A DNA stretch of 64,000 nt from the NCBI RefSeq assembly GCF_003977755.1, contig NZ_RQWN01000004.1, positions 186,001 through 250,000 on the forward strand, given 5' to 3'. Position numbers and translations under genes: made by a program. This stretch comes from Haloterrigena salifodinae (lineage in GTDB: Archaea > Halobacteriota > Halobacteria > Halobacteriales > Natrialbaceae). Within the stretch, counting starts at the first letter, position 1. Every line of letters starts with the position of its first letter. Below are positions 7,257-14,941 of the stretch, in pieces. Under the pieces are notes generated by a model that had not been told where the DNA came from, searched no databases, and was given only the letters and a program-made list of their open reading frames with translations.

Positions 7257-7523
7257 TTATCGCTCGTATTTGAAGCAGCCTATGACAGCTGTTCGTCCGT
7301 AGAAATGGGGACGGACTGCCTCACAACGGATGATTCGGTCGCTGTAGGTGTCGGCGTTCGTCTCGCGGCGGCCGACTGCATTGATCAACGCCGGCGTGAT
7401 CGTGTATTCACCATCGCTCGAACCAGTCGCCACGGTCAGATCGATATCGCGGGCGACGTACTGCCGAGGCTGCTCGTTAAGTGCCGACCAACTTGGTATC
7501 CGATACGCGTTGCGAGTGATCAT
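7257..7523 (-). pseudogene. Chimeric ORF: zinc-finger N-terminus joined to winged-helix regulator fragment
   Basis: Residues 1-15 (MITRNAYRIPSWSAL) align with the small zinc-finger protein at 14786-14941 (MTNCNACRMPSCSAP), with its three cysteines changed to R, Y and W. From residue 16 the sequence (NEQPRQYVARDIDLTVATG and EYTITPALINAVGRRETN) aligns with the middle of the winged-helix protein at 10216-10815. The final 30 residues match neither. The ORF therefore arose by recombination between two local gene families and is very unlikely to be functional. Confidence 0.75.
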
Positions 7524-7770
7524 CTGGCGATATCTCGCTTCAGGAACTGAGTCGTCTTTGCGTCTAGCGACGCTGTTGTTACATCAGGTGTTCACATGGA
7601 TTTCGGCAGCGGGCTTCAGTCGAGCCCCCGACCCCCTCCTGGGAGCGACAAACCATCTCAAGCGAACCTCCAGTTCAACTTGCAGTTTATGAGTAGACAG
7701 TGGTCTGTGTTCTTTATCCAGAACCTTCTCTGAATAGAATCGCCCGATTCGGTAACTACACCTGTACGCG
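7498..7770. repeat. Diverged duplicate of 14916-15182 (copy 1)
   Basis: About 265 bp aligns with 14916-15182, for example CTTCAGGAACTGAGTCGTCT and CATCTGRCGATAYCTCGCTT in both. The block starts within the zinc-finger ORF and covers its upstream region. A hairpin GGGCT-N7-AGCCC (7611-7627) is kept in the other copy. A second short stem, CTCC-TG-GGAG (7637-7646), has different bases but the same form in the other copy. Confidence 0.75.
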
Positions 7771-7791
7771 TCACGGGAAAATCAACCATGA

Positions 7792-8907
7792 TCAGTCAAG
7801 TTGCACCGCCTGTTCGGTCGGGGACTCCGCAAGCTGGGTCGTCTGATCCAACTCGCTCGAGCGGTAGATTGCGTCAATCACACGCTGGACGGTCAAGGCC
7901 TCCTCCACCGTGTTCGTCTCCGGGACACCTGCCGTCGCGATCGCCTCAAGAAACCGTTCATCTTGCTCGCTATAGCCAGTCATAGTAGAGTCTCCGCTTA
8001 GATTGACATCAGCGTAATGATCACAACCGGCCGTTCCAGCTTCGAGAATCTGCAGATCCGTATCGCCGATGGTGAACTGGGCCCCTGACTGCGTGCCGCG
8101 GACGCGGAAGTCCATATTCTCCTCGCGGTTGGTTGCCCAGGCGGCCTCGAGCGAGATGGTCTGCCCGTCGGCACAGCGAATAAAGGCGCTGACGGAGTCG
8201 TCGACCTCGTAGGTCTCGGCCTCGGCGTCCCAGTTGTCACCGAAGCCCTCAGGGTCGGCGTACTCCGCGTCGGTACCGAACGTCGTCCGGGTGACGCCGC
8301 TCACTTCGACGATCTCAGGGAAGTCAAGCGCGTAGAGCGCAAGATCGAGCGCGTGGACCCCGATATCGAGCAGGGCCCCGCCGCCGGCGAGTTCGGGACT
8401 GGTGAACCATGACCCTGGCCCGGGGACACCGCGCCGGCGCACGTAGTTGGCTTCAACGTGGGTGAGATCACCAAAGCGGCCGCGCGCGTGCTGTTCGTCG
8501 AACATGGCCATCGACGCGGCATGGCGATTATGAAAGCCGACCATACAGACGCTGTTTGCCCGGGCTGCTGTCTCAGCAATCCTCTCCGCACTTTCCAGCG
8601 TGTGTGCAAGTGGTTTCTCAATGAGAACGTCACACCCTGCATCAAGGGCTGCGACGGCGATCGGTTCGTGAAACCGGTTGGGCGTCGCCACAATGACGGC
8701 ATCAACCGCCTCGTCCACGACGAGTTCCTCATGAGTCTCATACGTCCGTGCACCGAACTCGTCAGCGAATTGTTCGCGTTGTTCCGAGACAAGGTCTGCG
8801 CCAGCGACGATAGTAGCGCCGAGTTCCTGTACGCTTCGAGCATGGAGATTGCCCATACCGCCGAGGCCGACGATTCCGATCCCAATCCCCTCGCCGATCA
8901 TGGCCAC
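7792..8907 (-). CDS. Gfo/Idh/MocA-family NAD(P)-dependent oxidoreductase
   Basis: 371 residues. The N-terminal Rossmann fold shows GIGIVGLGGMGNLHARSV, followed by VDAVIVATPNRFHEPIAVAA and the catalytic-region EKPLAHTLESAE, where the lysine acts in catalysis. The C-terminal half has DIGVHALDLALYAL, the conserved aspartate/histidine motif. Such enzymes oxidise or reduce sugars, inositols or related polyols with NAD(P). An alternative start two codons inside (Met3, 8901) is equally possible. The gene stands alone, with a 30-bp hairpin and a long non-coding stretch upstream. Substrate not predictable. Confidence 0.88.
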   Translation of the reverse strand: MAMIGEGIGIGIVGLGGMGNLHARSVQELGATIVAGADLVSEQREQFADEFGARTYETHEELVVDEAVDAVIVATPNRFHEPIAVAALDAGCDVLIEKPLAHTLESAERIAETAARANSVCMVGFHNRHAASMAMFDEQHARGRFGDLTHVEANYVRRRGVPGPGSWFTSPELAGGGALLDIGVHALDLALYALDFPEIVEVSGVTRTTFGTDAEYADPEGFGDNWDAEAETYEVDDSVSAFIRCADGQTISLEAAWATNREENMDFRVRGTQSGAQFTIGDTDLQILEAGTAGCDHYADVNLSGDSTMTGYSEQDERFLEAIATAGVPETNTVEEALTVQRVIDAIYRSSELDQTTQLAESPTEQAVQLD

Positions 8908-9254
8908 ACCTCAGATTCCGTAGCACCAGCAATGGAAGCGCACTGAAAAACAAGCCATTTCGACAGTATTTGTCCCCACTCCTGTTCCAGGGAGAACGCG
9001 ATCAGCGATCGAAAGAAGGGTAGTGGTTGGTTTACCATACTCACTACTAAGCACGACGTGCTTGTGAGTTAGCCCGGTCAGTGTCTCCGGGTTTTAAATG
9101 GTACCCTATTCCGACGACGAGTGATACCTGCAGACTCTGTACTGAACGATCACCACTTTCACACATAGAGCCGAATCCCGTTACAGAGGTTGTCGCTCTG
9201 AACGCGTCGAAAGAGTGTACACGCCTGTTCTCGTAGTGAGTCAGATAATACGAG
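8908..9254. other. Non-coding stretch with a strong hairpin
   Basis: No gene seen. AAGCACG-A-CGTGCTT (9049-9063) is a perfect stem; flanking ACTCAC (9039-9044) and GTGAGT (9064-9069) extend it on the other side of a 4-nt bulge. It lies about 140 bp upstream of the oxidoreductase start at 8907, so it may be an operator or a remnant of a mobile-element end. Confidence 0.4.
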
Positions 9255-9560
9255 CGCGCTTACGAGACGTCGGACTTCCCCGAGACCCGTTGCAAGATTC
9301 CGTTCACGCTTCGACCGCCACTGGCTGCGTCGGTGTTCGCGACGAAGTCGGTTGAGCTGCCGGCGTTTTTGTTCCGAGAGTGTGTTTCCGTGTCCATCTC
9401 TGTATCTGCCGATCTCGGTCGACAGTCCGCGGTCGTGGTGATCGGCAGTGAGTGGAGCCTCCGTTCGACAGTGTCTCGAGTCTTCGTCCGAAGCGAACCA
9501 CTCGGGTCCGCGATCGAGTCGATCTTCTCCGGTAGGAAGACCTCCTCTTCCTCGCTCGGA
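9255..9560 (-). pseudogene. Transcription initiation factor B (TFB) remnant
   Basis: Joining minus-strand frames gives DPEWFASDEDSRHCRTEAPL, HHDRGLSTEIGRYRDGHGN, then EQKRRQLNRLRREH and ERNLATGLGEVRR. This matches the linker (B-reader/B-linker) and start of the first cyclin fold of the TFB at 17735-18768. The zinc ribbon and both cyclin repeats are missing or cut, and the frame changes at least twice. It is a dead partial copy of a plasmid-type TFB. Confidence 0.75.
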
Positions 9561-9594
9561 CCACCCCTCGGCTCGTCGGTGGATGTGACATCGG

Positions 9595-9689
9595 CTTCGA
9601 CCTCACAAGGGTTCGTCTGAAACCCGGCGGTCATCCTGTATCTGGCCGATTTCGACGTACTTCGACCTCACAAGGGTTCGTCTGAAACC
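9595..9689 (+). repeat. 30-bp perfect direct repeat, 65 bp apart
   Basis: The 30 bp at 9595-9624 recur exactly at 9660-9689; the shared core is CTCACAAGGGTTCGTCTGAA. The 35 bp between are unrelated. Exact identity in an otherwise decayed region points to a recent tandem duplication or slippage event next to the TFB remnant. Confidence 0.85.
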
Positions 9690-9879
9690 ATGACGGAATT
9701 CCGGCTCGGACCACTACTACTGGCACGTTACACAAATCGATTTTCATCAACCCCCAATAGCAGGTCTTCCGGGGGGTCGACGATCAGATCATTCAATCTA
9801 ATTTCTCAACCCACTCCGAGATCGACGGTCCAGAACGCATCAAATGATCCTAGCAACTTACAGCGACCGTCTCTGTGAC

Positions 9880-9962
9880 CACGATATTATCCTGTGACGT
9901 CGACGCGGCACTCGAGATTGGCGCCGACAGAAATCAGTAGTCTTATCACGAAATTATCCTGT
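9880..9962 (+). repeat. 16-bp direct repeat around the aberrant end of the PIN gene
   Basis: CACGATATTATCCTGT (9880-9895) and CACGAAATTATCCTGT (9947-9962) differ at one base and lie 67 bp apart. They bracket the last 60 bp of the PIN ORF, which do not look like the family. A small insertion or duplication between the copies could explain the altered C-terminus. Confidence 0.7.
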
Positions 9963-10219
9963 TTTGTTGACATGAACCGACGGAACGTGCTCCTCGCGAG
10001 CGGCGCCGCGACTGTCGTCCACCCTTCGTCGATCGCTGCGTCGACAGGTGGCACCTCGTCGTCGGGACCGTCGACGGTCAACTCCTCGTATACCCGCTCC
10101 GGCAGGATGAAGGTGATGTCGTTCCGGCGGGCGAATCGGCGGATAGCCTTGTACCGGTTGTTCAACGGCTGTCCCATCGCGACGAACAGACCGGTGTCGG
10201 CGATGTGGAGCGTGCTCAC
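9887..10219 (-). CDS. PIN-domain-like protein, C-terminally truncated (toxin-like partner)
   Basis: 110 residues starting MSTLHIADTGLFVAMGQP. The first acidic residue of the PIN nuclease fold is in HIADTG, and RVYEELTVD supplies the next conserved acidic position. Family members of this type, as I recall them, run to about 150 residues with more aspartates near the end. Here the sequence departs after TVAAPLARSTF and ends in an unrelated tail, so metal binding is probably incomplete. The ATG overlaps the TGA of the winged-helix gene (4 bp), giving a co-translated regulator/nuclease pair. Such pairs look like type II toxin-antitoxin modules; the toxic role is inference. Confidence 0.6.
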   Translation of the reverse strand: MSTLHIADTGLFVAMGQPLNNRYKAIRRFARRNDITFILPERVYEELTVDGPDDEVPPVDAAIDEGWTTVAAPLARSTFRRFMSTKQDNFVIRLLISVGANLECRVDVTG

Positions 10220-10815
10220 GCGTCGTCAGCTGCGTCGCCGTTGTTGATGTCCATCTCGTCGAGCGACGCGCCCGACGCCTCAAGCTCGTAGTGCTCGTGG
10301 ACAACGGGGCGGAGCGCCTGCAGGACGATCTCGGCGGCCAGCGGCGAAATATTGAGATCATCAGCCATCAGCCGGTGGGTCACCTCGCCCCGTTCGCGGG
10401 CGACGGCGTAGGTGAGCGCCGTTGCGAGGCCGGCAACGCCGTGGTGGTCGATGTAGGTGTCGATGTCGCCGTTAGTCTCGCGGCGCCCGACCGCGTCGAT
10501 CAGCGCCGGTGTAATCGTGTACTCCCGGTCGCCCGCGGCCGTCGTCACGGTCAGGTCGATCTCGCGGGCGGCGTACCGTCGGGGTTGCTCGTCGTGGGTG
10601 ATCTCGACGACGCCGGCGTCGACGAGCCGATTGACGTAGCTGTAGGCCGTTCCTTGGGCGAGCTCGAGTTCGTCCATCACGTCCTGAACGGTTGCCTCGT
10701 CCTCGTGAGCGAGGTACGCGTACAGTTGGGCCAGCTGTGGCTCTTCCAGCAGACCCGCAACCGAGAGGAAGTCGCGGACGATGTCGCCGTCAGCCCGGTT
10801 CGAAGTGCGTGACAC
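10216..10815 (-). CDS. Winged-helix DNA-binding protein (antitoxin-like partner of PIN gene)
   Basis: 199 residues. Residues 20-85 form a winged helix-turn-helix, LAQLYAYLAHEDEATVQDV, then ELELAQGTAYSYVNRLVDAG with the recognition helix. A second domain follows (EIDLTVTTAAGDREYTITPA) and ends in an acidic tail NNGDAADDA. The start at 10815 is the first Met of the frame. The stop overlaps the PIN gene start. The same protein family supplied the fragment in the chimeric ORF at 7257-7523. It probably represses its own operon, as antitoxins do; this is inferred from context. Confidence 0.75.
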   Translation of the reverse strand: MSRTSNRADGDIVRDFLSVAGLLEEPQLAQLYAYLAHEDEATVQDVMDELELAQGTAYSYVNRLVDAGVVEITHDEQPRRYAAREIDLTVTTAAGDREYTITPALIDAVGRRETNGDIDTYIDHHGVAGLATALTYAVARERGEVTHRLMADDLNISPLAAEIVLQALRPVVHEHYELEASGASLDEMDINNGDAADDA

Positions 10816-11072
10816 GGTTCGTCTCTTAATTACAGTTTACAGCGAAACAGTAAAGAGTGTTTGGGTTACTCCACCAGCGTCGCGACAAGGTGCTCCTCGA
10901 GGGCGCGTCCAGTTATGTGGCTGGCCCACAGGGACTACAGCGGGCGCAGAGTTGGAGCGGACCTTCGAGGTGGCCGAGTTCCACTCGGAGCCATGTGAGC
11001 CGGACAGGACCGAAGGTCCTTCGGTGCCGAGCGAGATGTCGTAGAAGGCACAGCTAACGAGCGTCTGCTGTC

Positions 11073-11357
11073 TCACTCGTTCTCTTCGTCGGCGTCGCGG
11101 GCGGCCGTCCAACCCCAGTGGAAGACGGCCAACTGCGTAGTTGAGTCGAAGGCAATACTACTCGGTTCGTGGACGAGGACTTGGTCCTCGGGAACGGGCG
11201 TGACGACCTCTGCGTCGACGAGCTCACTGACCCGGTTGCGAGCCATCGCGTCGTCGATGTCTCCCGTCGCGACGGCAGCGGCGTCACGGTCCTGAGCAAG
11301 AAGTGTTTGTTCGAACTGTTTGTAGTCGGCACTCGTATCGTCGAGGGGATCAGACAT
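11073..11357 (-). CDS. Small acidic hypothetical protein (94 aa)
   Basis: MSDPLDDTSADYKQFEQTLL at the start, then DIDDAMARNRVSELVDAEVV and EDQVLVHEPSSIAFDSTTQL, ending in the acidic AARDADEENE. It looks like a conserved haloarchaeal small protein; I recognise the type but cannot name a function. The VARNRVSELVDAEVV-like middle could be part of a small helix-turn-helix. It stands alone, about 260 bp upstream of the winged-helix gene and in the same direction. Confidence 0.6.
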   Translation of the reverse strand: MSDPLDDTSADYKQFEQTLLAQDRDAAAVATGDIDDAMARNRVSELVDAEVVTPVPEDQVLVHEPSSIAFDSTTQLAVFHWGWTAARDADEENE

Positions 11358-11820
11358 GGTGAATCGCGCCGGGCACGCGAGAGTGCGCCTCGCGCCTCAT
11401 GGCGCCGACAGATTCATCGTCGGTAGCAGGTGGGGTGGTGAAGCAGATCCTAAGCTTCCGGAGTGTTAACCAACAATTTGAGATCGCTCCCAGGATCGTT
11501 GGTTAAGGCAAGCACCCTCCGGCAGAACTGCAGAAGAGAACACAAATTCGGGGGAGAGACCGAGATCTACCCACGGCTAGTGGCTACCTGGGTACGGTGA
11601 CTTAGTCCCCACTATTGCGTTGCTCAGCATCGCTCGGTAAGTTATTCATTGATCTCTCTCAGCGCCTGTTCAGTCTTAATGGCTCTGTTGAAACTATCAT
11701 ATAGTGATAGATTCAGAACCTCCGCGTTCAGTACAGGTGAGAGCGTTACCAGCAGAGCCGTCGATCTATCTGCTGGCTGCTAAGAATCGCACGCTGAAGT
11801 TACTTGTCAACAATACCCGC
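11358..11820. other. Non-coding stretch with an inverted repeat and an IS end
   Basis: No gene seen. TTAACCAAC (11466-11474) pairs with GTTGGTTAA (11498-11506) around 23 nt, and CCGGAG/CTCCGG (11458-11463, 11517-11522) extend it imperfectly. GGCTCTGTTGAAAC (11681-11694) plus GTGATAG (11704-11710) recur with identical spacing at 58751-58780 and resemble the end of an IS6-type element. Confidence 0.45.
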
Positions 11821-11836
11821 ACCAGAGTGTTTATAC

Positions 11837-11858
11837 TGTGCTAAACGCGCATAGCACA
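11837..11858 (+). promoter_or_regulatory. Palindromic operator between TATA box and start of the MOSC gene
   Basis: TGTGCTA (11837-11843) and TAGCACA (11852-11858) form a perfect inverted repeat with an 8-nt spacer. A TATA-like TTTATA sits at 11830-11835, so transcription should start almost at the ATG (11860) and the palindrome would cover the start site, a good position for a repressor. Confidence 0.5.
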
Positions 11859-11859
11859 C

Positions 11860-12351
11860 ATGACCGAGAGCGGCACTGTCGAACGGGTTTTTATCGCACC
11901 TGAAGCCGAAGCGGAGATGGAAGAACAGACCGACGTTGAAGCAGTTGCCGAACAGGGACTCCGCGGTGATCGCTACTTTAGCGAAATTGAGACGGGAACC
12001 TTCGTCGAGTGGGAGCCAGATGAGGAACGCCACGATGGGTACGACCTCACGTTGATCGAGCAAGAGGCTGTCACAGCAATCGAACGTGAAGCGGGCATCG
12101 AACTCGCACCGGGAGAACACCGACGAAACATCGAAACCCGCGATGTCGCACTCAATCATCTCGTTGGACAACGATTCCGAGTCGGTGACGCCATCTGTCG
12201 AGGGGATCGACTATGTGAACCGTGTAATCATCTGCAACGCATCACTCAGGACGGCGTATTGCAGGCACTCACTCATCGAGGTGGGCTCCGAGCGGACATT
12301 CTCGAAGACGGGATGATTCGCCCCGGGGACGTCATCGAACCGCTCGAATAA
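11860..12351 (+). CDS. MOSC-domain protein
   Basis: 163 residues. The MOSC beta-barrel is seen in EQGLRGDRYFSEIETGTF, then YDLTLIEQEAVTAIEREAGI, GEHRRNIETRDVALNHLVGQ and FRVGDAICRGDRLCEPCNHL with the conserved cysteine region. MOSC domains handle molybdenum cofactor-bound sulfur or other thiol substrates; stand-alone members act in detoxification of N-hydroxylated or electrophilic compounds. The C-terminal GGLRADILEDGMIRPGDVIE is typical. It is a single gene with its own leaderless-type promoter and palindrome. The exact substrate is unknown. Confidence 0.88.
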   Translation: MTESGTVERVFIAPEAEAEMEEQTDVEAVAEQGLRGDRYFSEIETGTFVEWEPDEERHDGYDLTLIEQEAVTAIEREAGIELAPGEHRRNIETRDVALNHLVGQRFRVGDAICRGDRLCEPCNHLQRITQDGVLQALTHRGGLRADILEDGMIRPGDVIEPLE

Positions 12352-12463
12352 TCCTCACTCTCTCGTTTAGAAACAGTTCGCATTCCTACTTGCGGCTGCC
12401 ACATCTGGTGGACAATCGACCCGCTTGCAGATCGGGACGGTCGGGAGGAGGGGGAACGTGCGC

Positions 12464-13648
12464 CTACGGTAGCGCCGTCCGGAGATCCTCGCAGAGGTCA
12501 TCGGCGTCTTCGAGGCCAACGGATACCCGGACCAGCGTCTCGGGAATCTCCGCTGACTCCTCACTACGACTGAACTCGTCTGGGATCATTAGTGACGGTA
12601 CCTCAACAAGGCTCTCCACCCCGCCGAGACTCGCTCCCGGGGTGAATACCTCAAGCCCCTCGATGAACGCCTCGAGTTCGATGAGTGTACCGTCGAACTC
12701 GAATGACAGCATCCCGCTGTACCCCGACATCTGCTCACGCGCAAGATCGTGTTGCGGGTGGCTCTCGAGACCCGGATAGTAGACACGAGCGACCCGATCG
12801 TGGCTTTCGAGGAACCGGGCAACTGCCATCGCGTTCTGCTCGTGATGTTCCATCCGCGCGGGCAGCGTCTTGATGCCTCGCGTAACGAGGTAGCAGTCGA
12901 ACGGCGAAAGCATATTCCCAAGCCCGACCCGCTGCGCGAACGCTAATTGCTCGAAAACCCCACTGTCGTCGGTGATAACGGCACCGCCGATCGAGTCGGA
13001 GTGCCCGTTGAGATACTTGGTGGTGCTGTGAACGACGACGTCAGCACCCAGTTCGAGTGGGGATTGGTAGTACGGACTCGCAAAGGTACTGTCTACGCTG
13101 AACAGGGCATCGTGGTCATCGGCGATGTCGGCTATCGTTTGGATATCGCATAACCTAATCAAGGGGTTCGACGGTGTTTCTGCCCAGATCAAGTCAGTGT
13201 CTGCGTTGACTGCATCGGCGACGTTGTCGAGATTACGGGCGTCAACAAAGTCGATGTCAACGCCGAGATGTCCGGCCATGTGTTCCGTGAGCAGTTTTTC
13301 GGTTCCACTATAGATGGTGTCCGAGGAGACGACGTGGCCTCCCGGAGGAACCAGCGACAGCATCGTCGTCGATGTGGCGGCCATTCCGGAGGCGAACACC
13401 AATCCATGCTCGCCGCCTTCGAGGCGGGCTAACTGCTCTTCGAGGGCTGCCCGCGTCGGATTGCTCTCGCGTGAATAGTCGTGTTCATTGGCATCTTCCC
13501 CGTTGGCCCACTCGAACGTAGTCGAAAGGTGGATCGGCGGGACGACGTCGTTCGTTCCATCTCTGTGAGGATGCGTCTCGGTGTCAGCTGCGCCGACTGC
13601 GATGGTCGCGAATCGATTCCTGTCGGACTGGCTATCGTGTCGTGTCAT
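12464..13648 (-). CDS. PLP-dependent trans-sulfuration enzyme (cystathionine gamma-synthase/lyase family)
   Basis: 394 residues of the Cys/Met-metabolism PLP family. Seen in order: the N-terminal VPPIHLSTTFEWANGED, YSRESNPTRAALEEQLARLE, the cofactor-ring stacking tyrosine in DTIYSGTEKLL, the aspartate in LFSVDSTFASPYY, and the PLP lysine in HSTTKYLNGHSDSIGG. The C-terminal GLEDADDLCEDL is the usual end. It makes or breaks cystathionine or related thioethers. Specificity (synthase, lyase, O-acetylhomoserine sulfhydrylase) cannot be fixed from sequence alone. Length is normal for the family, so the gene appears intact. The start at 13648 fits the common N-terminus. Confidence 0.88.
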   Translation of the reverse strand: MTRHDSQSDRNRFATIAVGAADTETHPHRDGTNDVVPPIHLSTTFEWANGEDANEHDYSRESNPTRAALEEQLARLEGGEHGLVFASGMAATSTTMLSLVPPGGHVVSSDTIYSGTEKLLTEHMAGHLGVDIDFVDARNLDNVADAVNADTDLIWAETPSNPLIRLCDIQTIADIADDHDALFSVDSTFASPYYQSPLELGADVVVHSTTKYLNGHSDSIGGAVITDDSGVFEQLAFAQRVGLGNMLSPFDCYLVTRGIKTLPARMEHHEQNAMAVARFLESHDRVARVYYPGLESHPQHDLAREQMSGYSGMLSFEFDGTLIELEAFIEGLEVFTPGASLGGVESLVEVPSLMIPDEFSRSEESAEIPETLVRVSVGLEDADDLCEDLRTALP

Positions 13649-13855
13649 CAGATACTCACCACGGGACCGCTCGGACCCGATTTAGAGGGACGTTCATAGG
13701 AATGTTTTCAGTTACGAAGGATAAGCGTGAAGTTCCCGGCGAGGATGGCCAGGAACCCAGACCCGACTTAGACGTGGTCAGCGAGTCGTTGGTTGCTAAC
13801 CATTGTCTGCTCTGAGGGGAAGCGTTTTGTTCGCGTGGACGAGTGAATCGTCCTG

Positions 13856-14176
13856 ATGTATTTGGTGACGTTCCGCCTCGCTCCGGGTGAGTACGATGCG
13901 GAGTTTCACGAGTTGAATGACGCGATACAAGCAGCAGCTGAGGACACGGAGGGATATCTGGGCAAGCAGACGTGGCATGCACCGAATAGTGAGGAGGTCC
14001 TTGTCGTCTACTACTGGGAGTCGTTGGACGCACTCGAGTCGTTTGGAGCGGATGCGGACCACAAACGCGCGAAACAGCGGTGGACGGAGTGGTACGATGC
14101 GTATGAGGTCACCGTTACGGAAGTCGTTGAGACATATGGGAGCGGGTTCGGTGACGATGCGAGCCCACTCGTGTAG
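13856..14176 (+). CDS. ABM-like dimeric alpha/beta-barrel protein
   Basis: 106 residues, MYLVTFRLAPGEYDAEFHEL at the start, then DTEGYLGKQTWHAPNSEEVL and VVYYWESLDALESFGADADH. The strand-helix order and the YYW..LDAL..F pattern fit the antibiotic-biosynthesis monooxygenase (ABM) fold, a small dimeric ferredoxin-like barrel. Members act as oxygenases or simple binding proteins; no catalytic assignment is possible here. It stands between the divergent PLP enzyme and a decayed region, with no clear operon. Confidence 0.75.
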   Translation: MYLVTFRLAPGEYDAEFHELNDAIQAAAEDTEGYLGKQTWHAPNSEEVLVVYYWESLDALESFGADADHKRAKQRWTEWYDAYEVTVTEVVETYGSGFGDDASPLV

Positions 14177-14318
14177 GGAATCACCGACTGGTTTGATTAC
14201 TGAAGTCCGCAAGCGAATACCGAGTTCCTTCCTGTATCGGCAATTCAATAGCCTCGATCGAAATCTCCTGTTTCTGCAAGAGACGCGCGATGTATTCAGC
14301 ACGAGCCAGCGAACATTA

Positions 14319-14560
14319 TCAGTACCTACCAGAGATACCGACGTTCAGTTCGCACGTGTAGTGAGCGTGTGCTTCACGCTGAAATACATTTGGAAAATAG
14401 AATTTCAATAGAGCCGTCTCAAGGAGTGTCTCATACAGTTCGTCGACGGGAATCTGCTCGTTATCCACGGCGCCGCGTTCTGGGTGATACCCCTGATTAC
14501 CGTACTCCGAGTCGGAACCGGATTGTCGAACCGAGATCTCAGTCGAGCTCAGGGACGTCC
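14319..14560 (-). pseudogene. Open tail of an unidentified protein
   Basis: A minus-strand frame without an ATG reads EISVRQSGSDSEYGNQGYHP, then DNEQIPVDELYETLLETALL and ends at TGA 14319-14321. The helical DELYETLLETALLKFYF part looks like genuine coding sequence. It follows the frameshifted small gene at 14583-14786 and may be a separate remnant. No family recognised. Confidence 0.3.
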
Positions 14561-14582
14561 TGTGGACCGGGCTCGTCTGGCG

Positions 14583-14786
14583 TTATCGGTCCAGTACCTC
14601 GACGTCGGGATTCGCACCAGCTGGACCAGCGACTGCTTTCGCACGCTCGAGTTCGGGGCACTCTTGCTGGGCCTGCCGTTCGAGGGCGACTGCTCGACGA
14701 CAGCGGTCGCTTCTCCTACCGTCGACAACGATGTCGTCATCCTCGATCGTGAACCGCTTGCCACGGTGATCGATCTGCTCGAGCAT
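14583..14786 (-). CDS. Small acidic hypothetical protein, probably frameshifted near its end
   Basis: 67 residues starting MLEQIDHRGKRFTIEDDDIV. Its ATG shares one base with the TGA of the zinc-finger gene at 14786-14941, so the two form an overlapping pair. After VEVLDR it stops, but the next frame continues ITPDEPGPQDVPELD to a stop. A single-base shift has therefore probably shortened the natural C-terminus by about 15 residues. Function unknown. Confidence 0.5.
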   Translation of the reverse strand: MLEQIDHRGKRFTIEDDDIVVDGRRSDRCRRAVALERQAQQECPELERAKAVAGPAGANPDVEVLDR

Positions 14787-14941
14787 CAGTACGCGTCCTC
14801 CTGAGCCGTGTCTCGAGCGTCCGCCTGCAGGTGCTCGTACCGGATCTCACAGCGGTCCGAGCAGAAGCGGCCAGCGTATCCTGTCTGATCGCGAGTGGGT
14901 GCCGAACAACTCGGCATCCGACACGCGTTACAGTTAGTCAT
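14786..14941 (-). CDS. Small zinc-finger protein (51 aa)
   Basis: ATG at 14941 and TGA at 14786-14788 give 51 residues: MTNCNACRMPSCSAPTRD, then GRFCSDRCEIRYEHLQADAR. The five cysteines in CxxC...C and CxxxC spacing suggest a treble-clef or FCS-like zinc finger. Such small single-finger proteins are abundant in haloarchaea and some affect transcription or biofilm traits; the role of this one is not known. It overlaps the next gene by one base. A decayed relative forms the start of the chimeric ORF at 7257-7523. Confidence 0.65.
   Translation of the reverse strand: MTNCNACRMPSCSAPTRDQTGYAGRFCSDRCEIRYEHLQADARDTAQEDAY

Noticed and set aside
10836-11112. Overlapping small frames upstream of the winged-helix gene (10837-11112)
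   Set aside because: Composition is unbalanced (Arg/Pro-rich or Trp/Thr-rich), and no start, promoter or family supports them.
13656-14302. Minus-strand frames opposite the ABM-fold gene
   Set aside because: The plus-strand protein has a clear fold pattern; the opposite frames are Arg/Leu-rich shadows.
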